Assembly: GCA_937895785.1 (NCBI GenBank)
Contig: CALBKW010000098.1
Location: 1 to 9,985, forward strand
Origin: an uncultured Candidatus Melainabacteria bacterium
GTDB taxonomy: Bacteria > Cyanobacteriota > Vampirovibrionia > Gastranaerophilales > Gastranaerophilaceae
Reading direction: 5' to 3'
Length of the DNA: 9,985 bases
Shown: one piece after another, positions 6,466-9,985 of the stretch
Position numbering within the stretch: the first letter of the stretch is position 1
How the letters are laid out: every line of letters starts with the position of its first letter
Notes under the pieces: generated by a model
Told to the model about the DNA's origin: nothing
Database searches by the model: none
The model's input: only the letters and a program-made list of their open reading frames with translations
Program-made: the position numbers and the translations under genes

Positions 6466-7539
6466 ATGAATAAGAAGATTTTAATCGTCGACGACAACGA
6501 AACAAATTTAAAAATTTTAACACTGATATTAAAAAAAGATGCATACAAGGTTTTGCAAGTAACCGACCCGAAAATCGTGAGAAGTCTTGTATTACAGGAA
6601 AAACCTGATTTAATCTTGTTAGACGTAAATATGCCTGATATCAACGGCTTTGATTTGGCAGAACGTCTAAACAAAGATCCTCAAGTTGGAGATATTCCAA
6701 TCATATTTGTAAGCGCACTTTCTAACTCTTCGGACGTGGCTAAAGGCTTTGCCGTAGGCGCAGTTGATTACATCACAAAACCATACAAGGCAGAAGAAGC
6801 TAGAGTTCGTATCAAAACACATTTAAGAATGGTTGATATGAAGAAGGAACTTGAAGAAAAAAACAAACACTTGATGCAAATCGTTGAACAACAAGTTAAA
6901 AAGACTTCTGAAGCTCAAATGGAAACAATTTTTTCTCTGGCAAAACTTGCCCAATCTCGTGATGATGACACTGGCAAGCACTTAGAAAGAGTCCAAAAAT
7001 ATTGCTTCGCACTTGCTACAGAATTGTCTAAAGCTTCACCATACAAAGATGAAATTTCAAAAGGCTTTATAAAAAATATTGTATATGCAAGCCCGCTACA
7101 CGATATAGGAAAAGTCGCAATTTCGGATAGCATTTTATTGAAACCAGGGCGCTTAACACCAGAAGAATTTAATAAAATGAAATACCATACAATTTATGGT
7201 GCAGACACACTTTCAGAAGTTCACAAAAAATTCGGAACAAACGATTTTATTGAAATGGGCGTATATATTGCACGTTACCACCATGAACGTTGGGACGGTT
7301 CAGGATATCCTGAAAATTTACAAGGTGAAGACATACCGTTATGTGCAAGAATTATGGCTATCGCTGACGTTTACGATGCACTTGCTTCTCGTCGTGTATA
7401 CAAAGATGCCTTCCCGCATGAAAAATGCGTAGACATCATGAAAGAAGGTCGCGGAACACAATTTGACCCATATATTTTAGATGCGTTCATGATTATTAAC
7501 AAAGATTTCAAAAAAATTAGAGATGAACTTGAAGAGTAA
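6466..7539 (+). CDS. Response regulator with HD-GYP c-di-GMP phosphodiesterase output (RpfG-like)
   Basis: The 357-residue protein has an N-terminal receiver (about 3-122; acidic D9/D10, phosphoacceptor D53 in LLDVNMPD, K105 in ITKPYK). A coiled linker follows (about 122-150), then an HD-GYP domain (about 150-345). The catalytic signature looks intact: H172 (TGKHLERV), HDIGK with H212/D213, H241 (YHTIYGAD), HHERWDGSGYP at 272-282, and D301 (IADVYDAL). HD-GYP enzymes hydrolyse cyclic di-GMP to pGpG or GMP, so phosphorylation of D53 probably controls turnover of this second messenger. There is no DNA-binding domain. The start is fixed by the receiver, which begins straight after the ATG (MNKKILIVDD). 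The promoter abuts the start codon and no ribosome-binding site is present. The gene is single and ends at a terminator. Confidence 0.95.
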   Translation: MNKKILIVDDNETNLKILTLILKKDAYKVLQVTDPKIVRSLVLQEKPDLILLDVNMPDINGFDLAERLNKDPQVGDIPIIFVSALSNSSDVAKGFAVGAVDYITKPYKAEEARVRIKTHLRMVDMKKELEEKNKHLMQIVEQQVKKTSEAQMETIFSLAKLAQSRDDDTGKHLERVQKYCFALATELSKASPYKDEISKGFIKNIVYASPLHDIGKVAISDSILLKPGRLTPEEFNKMKYHTIYGADTLSEVHKKFGTNDFIEMGVYIARYHHERWDGSGYPENLQGEDIPLCARIMAIADVYDALASRRVYKDAFPHEKCVDIMKEGRGTQFDPYILDAFMIINKDFKKIRDELEE

Positions 7540-7561
7540 ATACTACTAATTTAACAGTTTC

Positions 7562-7586
7562 AAATGGGGCTAAACACCCCATTTTT
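7562..7586 (+). terminator. Intrinsic terminator after the REC/HD-GYP gene
   Basis: AAATGGGG (7562-7569) pairs perfectly with CCCCATTT (7577-7584) around a 7-base loop. The right arm runs into a T-rich stretch (five T at 7582-7586). It lies 23 bases after the stop codon and separates this gene from the peptidase gene. Confidence 0.85.
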
Positions 7587-7599
7587 ACTGACTTTTATT

Positions 7600-7678
7600 A
7601 AGTGTCTTTTGTACTCTTATTGTTAACTTTTATTGCACTTTTTGTAGGATATTTTACAAAACACTTGCCAAAAAGTGT
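7600..7678 (+). promoter_or_regulatory. Cluster of AAGTGT half-sites in nested inverted repeats over the peptidase promoter
   Basis: AAGTGT occurs at 7600-7605 and 7673-7678, and its complement ACACTT at 7661-7666. A near match, GCACTT, is at 7635-7640. They form two nested imperfect inverted repeats: 7600-7612 with 7656-7666 (one bulged base), and CACTTTTT at 7636-7643 with AAAAAGTG at 7670-7677. The right-hand arms overlap or touch the -35 box at 7665-7670. This would suit an operator for a dimeric regulator, or DNA looping. It is a pattern only; no known regulator site is recognised. Confidence 0.4.
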
Positions 7679-7693
7679 AAAAAGTACTATTAT
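7665..7693 (+). promoter_or_regulatory. Strong sigma-70-type promoter of the metallopeptidase gene
   Basis: TTGCCA at 7665-7670 (5 of 6) and TATTAT at 7688-7693 (5 of 6) are spaced by 17 bases. The expected start is near 7700, giving a leader of about 23 bases. That leader contains GGAGGA at 7709-7714, an almost ideal Shine-Dalgarno sequence 8 bases before the ATG at 7723. Confidence 0.75.
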
Positions 7694-7722
7694 TATTTTT
7701 GGAATTACGGAGGAATTAAAGA

Positions 7723-9558
7723 ATGAACTTAACTGTTACCCCATACAGAGTAAATAATACAAATATCGCATTTGCAGGTAAAGCAAAACAAACTAACCCT
7801 CAAAGAACGGTTAACCCTAATGCCCCAAAAGACTACATCGCAACACCTGATGCGTTTGAAAAAGAAACTTTTAACGTTGACGTTGCTTTAGGTCAATTAA
7901 AAAATATTAAAGACGATAAATATGGTTCACCTAGAGAAAAATTTAGCGTTAGAAACATTGCAATTATGAAAAGCATTTTGACAGAAGCTCCTGAAAAATG
8001 GAACTCAGTTCACGCTTTAGCTAAAAAAGATTACATCTCAGGTAACAGCGTTGTTACATTTGCTATGCAAGACACTGAAAAACTTGATACAATCAAAGAT
8101 TATTCAGATGTAAAAAACGCTCAAAACAACCCTAGATACTCAGAAGCGCAACTTCTTCTTTTAAACAGAAAGGCTGATGCAAAAACTTTAAAACACACAA
8201 AACCTTTAACAAAAACTAGTCTTAGCCCTGAAAACATTGTTGCTATGGCTGGTTTCAAATCAGACTTCTTAGAAAAAGCAGCTAACAGAGTTGCAGAAGT
8301 TGAAAAAGAAACTTGCGATAACAACCCAAAACAAATTGTTTTCACTTGCGATAATGCAGATAGACAAGCATTTAACATTGTTGCAAAGGACAATAAAAAC
8401 ACAGTTCACACTGTTCTTGTTGATAAAAACATGAATAAAGAAGCTGTTGAAACATCAAACATTTACAGGACTAAAAAAGGTAACATTTACCAAATCAAAA
8501 AAGTAAACGACTTGAGAAATAACACTATTTCAAAAGTTCGTTTACAAGCCGATGAAAACGGTTATCCTGCTGTAACTCACGAAGTTAGAGTTATCAAAGA
8601 TAAAAACAACAAAGTTGTAAGAACTGAATATACAGCCCCATCAGAAATTCCTGGTATTTTTGATATTAAATACCAATACCCAAGCGGAAAAGAAGAAATC
8701 GTTTCTTCTGGTAAATTCGATAAGAAAACAGGTATTACATCAATTAAAAAGAACATGGTTTCTTTAGATGGAACAAGAACTGATTACTTATACGAAAATG
8801 ACGAAAACGGTAACAGAATTTCTGATTACAAAATTACAGATAAAAATGGTAAAGTTCTTTTGAAAAAAAGCGCTACATTTGAAGTTGTAGCTCCAAACAA
8901 AATTATTTCATCTAACAACGATGACAAATATGAAATCACTTTGAGCGACAAATCTATCGATGTTAAGGATTTAAAACGTCCTGAAAGAGAAGTTGTATCT
9001 CTTGACATCGACAAGAAAATTCAAGGTAACAAAAAAGCAATTTTAGCTTCTCTAAAAGAAATGCCAGGTGAAGAATTAATCAAAGTGGCTCAATCAACAA
9101 AAACTCTTGTTGGTATCGACAGCCCTCTTGAATCTTATTACGCACCAGCAGACAAATCTATCCACTCAGGTGATCAATTATTCGTTGTTTTACACGAACT
9201 TGGACACGCTAGAGATATGAGAGATGTTAACTTGAACTCTAGTTTAAAATTGAACGAAACTATCGGTAAAGCTATCTTTGCTGATGAAAAATTAAACAAA
9301 ACTTTTGAAGAAGAAAAGAAAAACTTTAACAAAGCATTCCCAGATGCACAACGTGACCACATTGATTACTTTATCAACACTCTTAACCACTACGGCGGAG
9401 AAATCGGTGGTCTTAGAGAAACAATCGCAGAAAGCAACGCCTTGTTAACTACTCCTAAAACTATGGAATTATTGGCTATTCGTTCTCAATACTTACAACA
9501 ATACTTCCCTAGAACAATCGCTCATCTTTCTGAAACTCTTAACAAAGAAGCTGTATAA
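7723..9558 (+). CDS. Putative zinc metallopeptidase with N-terminal NIAFAGK motif and beta-rich middle
   Basis: The 611-residue protein has a C-terminal zincin signature. HELGH (491-495) lies in a hydrophobic helix (LFVVLHELGHARD), and ETIAE (566-570) about 70 residues later supplies the probable third zinc ligand. This is the HExxH...E layout of gluzincin-type and lethal-factor-like peptidases. The rest of the catalytic domain is about 415-605. Residues about 250-410 look like repeated beta hairpins with D/N-rich turns (ADENGYP, YPSGKEE, NDENGNRI, TDKNGKV), resembling MORN/YwqK-like repeats loosely. Residues 1-240 are unrecognised. There is no classical signal peptide; the N-terminus instead carries NTNIAFAGK at 12-20. 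Strong promoter and Shine-Dalgarno, and a preference for AAC and TTC codons compared with its neighbours, suggest high expression. The substrate is unknown; an export role or a host- or prey-directed role is speculation. Confidence 0.75.
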   Translation: MNLTVTPYRVNNTNIAFAGKAKQTNPQRTVNPNAPKDYIATPDAFEKETFNVDVALGQLKNIKDDKYGSPREKFSVRNIAIMKSILTEAPEKWNSVHALAKKDYISGNSVVTFAMQDTEKLDTIKDYSDVKNAQNNPRYSEAQLLLLNRKADAKTLKHTKPLTKTSLSPENIVAMAGFKSDFLEKAANRVAEVEKETCDNNPKQIVFTCDNADRQAFNIVAKDNKNTVHTVLVDKNMNKEAVETSNIYRTKKGNIYQIKKVNDLRNNTISKVRLQADENGYPAVTHEVRVIKDKNNKVVRTEYTAPSEIPGIFDIKYQYPSGKEEIVSSGKFDKKTGITSIKKNMVSLDGTRTDYLYENDENGNRISDYKITDKNGKVLLKKSATFEVVAPNKIISSNNDDKYEITLSDKSIDVKDLKRPEREVVSLDIDKKIQGNKKAILASLKEMPGEELIKVAQSTKTLVGIDSPLESYYAPADKSIHSGDQLFVVLHELGHARDMRDVNLNSSLKLNETIGKAIFADEKLNKTFEEEKKNFNKAFPDAQRDHIDYFINTLNHYGGEIGGLRETIAESNALLTTPKTMELLAIRSQYLQQYFPRTIAHLSETLNKEAV

Positions 9559-9585
9559 ACTATCTTTATATAATCTTTCTAGGCA

Positions 9586-9622
9586 AAAGCGCCGTTTGCA
9601 TTCGCAAACGGCGCTTTATATA
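9586..9622 (+). terminator. Strong terminator hairpin after the metallopeptidase gene
   Basis: A perfect 14-bp stem (9586-9599 with 9604-9617) with a 4-base ATTC loop lies 27 bases after the stop codon. The stem is GC-rich in the middle (GCGCCG). The right arm ends in TTT and leads into TATATATT, so the U-tract is short. It begins with AAA and may work in both directions. Confidence 0.8.
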
Positions 9623-9649
9623 TTGACTTCATTGTTACAAGGTTATTTT

Positions 9650-9985
9650 GGAAAGTCATTGCGATGCTGAAACAAGTTCAGCATGACATTAGGTTTAATG
9701 TTCTATTTTGTGTCACCCTGAATTTATTTCAGGGTCGCATTGTTTCTTAGGAAAGACTTTGCGATGCTGAAACAAGTTCAGAAAGACATTAGGTTTGGTG
9801 TTCTGTTTTATGGCACCCTGAATTTATTTCAGGGTCGCATTGTTTCTTAGGTAAGACTTTGTAATTCTGAAACAAGTTCAGAAAGACATTAGGTTTTATG
9901 TTCTATTTTATGTCACCCTGAATTAATTTTAGGGTCGCATTGTTTCTTAGGAAAGACTTTGCGATGCTGAAACAAGTTCAGAAAG
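9650..9985. repeat. Tandem array of 100-bp units, each with two different palindromes (continues past window)
   Basis: Units start at 9650, 9750, 9850 and 9950 (the last is cut at 36 bases by the window end). The period is exactly 100, and adjacent full units differ at about 9-10 positions by eye. Each unit holds a first palindrome with core CTGAA-ACAAG-TTCAG, full 8-bp arms in unit 1 at 9664-9684. The second has arms ACCCTGAA/TTCAGGGT and a 5-base loop (9715-9735 in unit 1). Their centres alternate at about 51 and 49 bp. There is no open frame of note. The palindromes resemble REP/MITE-like dispersed elements known in several bacterial groups. The array fills the region after the terminator, and I see no gene in 9559-9985. 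Confidence 0.9.

Noticed and set aside
6453..6674. 73-codon minus-strand frame opposite the start of the response regulator
   Set aside because: It is antisense to the receiver domain and would overlap the regulator's promoter. No ribosome-binding site or protein features are seen.
8121..9362. Three minus-strand open frames inside the metallopeptidase gene
   Set aside because: They are shadows of a gene with a strong promoter, Shine-Dalgarno sequence and catalytic motif on the plus strand.
9586..9617. Attachment site or insertion-sequence end at the 14-bp perfect inverted repeat
   Set aside because: Its place 27 bases after a stop codon and its tight 4-base loop fit an intrinsic terminator. 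No transposase or target duplication is seen.
9650..9985. CRISPR array
   Set aside because: Palindromes recur at about 50-bp spacing, but the sequences between them are themselves repeated every 100 bp and are not unique spacers. No cas gene is present.

Overview
The window is AT-rich and densely coding, with Lys/Asn-rich proteins. I infer a gut-type member of the Gastranaerophilales (Vampirovibrionia/Melainabacteria, the non-photosynthetic relatives of Cyanobacteria). The main hint is the N-terminus of the last protein, which carries a short 'NIAFAGK' motif that I associate with many proteins of that group, together with the base composition and the gene mix. This is an inference from memory; there is no rRNA or marker gene in the window to settle it.

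Left half (1-6384, all on the minus strand). Read in the direction of transcription, a 901-residue soluble hybrid histidine kinase (PAS-PAS-HisKA-HATPase-REC-REC-HPt) is followed one base later by a small single-pass membrane protein. After an 82-bp gap with a possible internal promoter comes a tightly packed envelope-protein cluster. It holds a small two-helix membrane protein, an exported protein with a VirB10/TrbI-like beta domain and a glycine-zipper segment, a membrane-anchored von Willebrand A protein with a complete MIDAS, and a polytopic membrane protein. The polytopic gene appears to be frameshifted near position 335. Its membrane-protein sense continues in the +1 frame to the window edge, while the original frame runs into an unnatural 42-residue tail.

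Middle (6385-7722). A short divergent promoter region separates the kinase from a plus-strand REC/HD-GYP response regulator (predicted c-di-GMP phosphodiesterase). The regulator's -10 box ends only 6 bases before its ATG and there is no Shine-Dalgarno sequence, so a leaderless mRNA is predicted. A clear intrinsic terminator follows. The kinase and the HD-GYP regulator are a plausible phosphorelay pair: the kinase ends in an HPt domain, and the regulator offers a single receiver with an intact output.

Right part (7723-9985). A 611-residue protein is driven by a very good promoter and Shine-Dalgarno sequence. It has a C-terminal zinc-metallopeptidase signature (HELGH plus a downstream ETIAE) and a long beta-rich, unrecognised middle. 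It ends at a perfect 14-bp terminator hairpin. The last ~340 bases hold no gene but a tandem array of exact 100-bp period, in which two related palindromes alternate about every 50 bp. The array runs off the window.

The points most worth a second look are the frameshifted envelope cluster, the metallopeptidase with its N-terminal motif, the leaderless HD-GYP promoter, the AAGTGT repeats upstream of the peptidase, and the double-palindrome tandem array.
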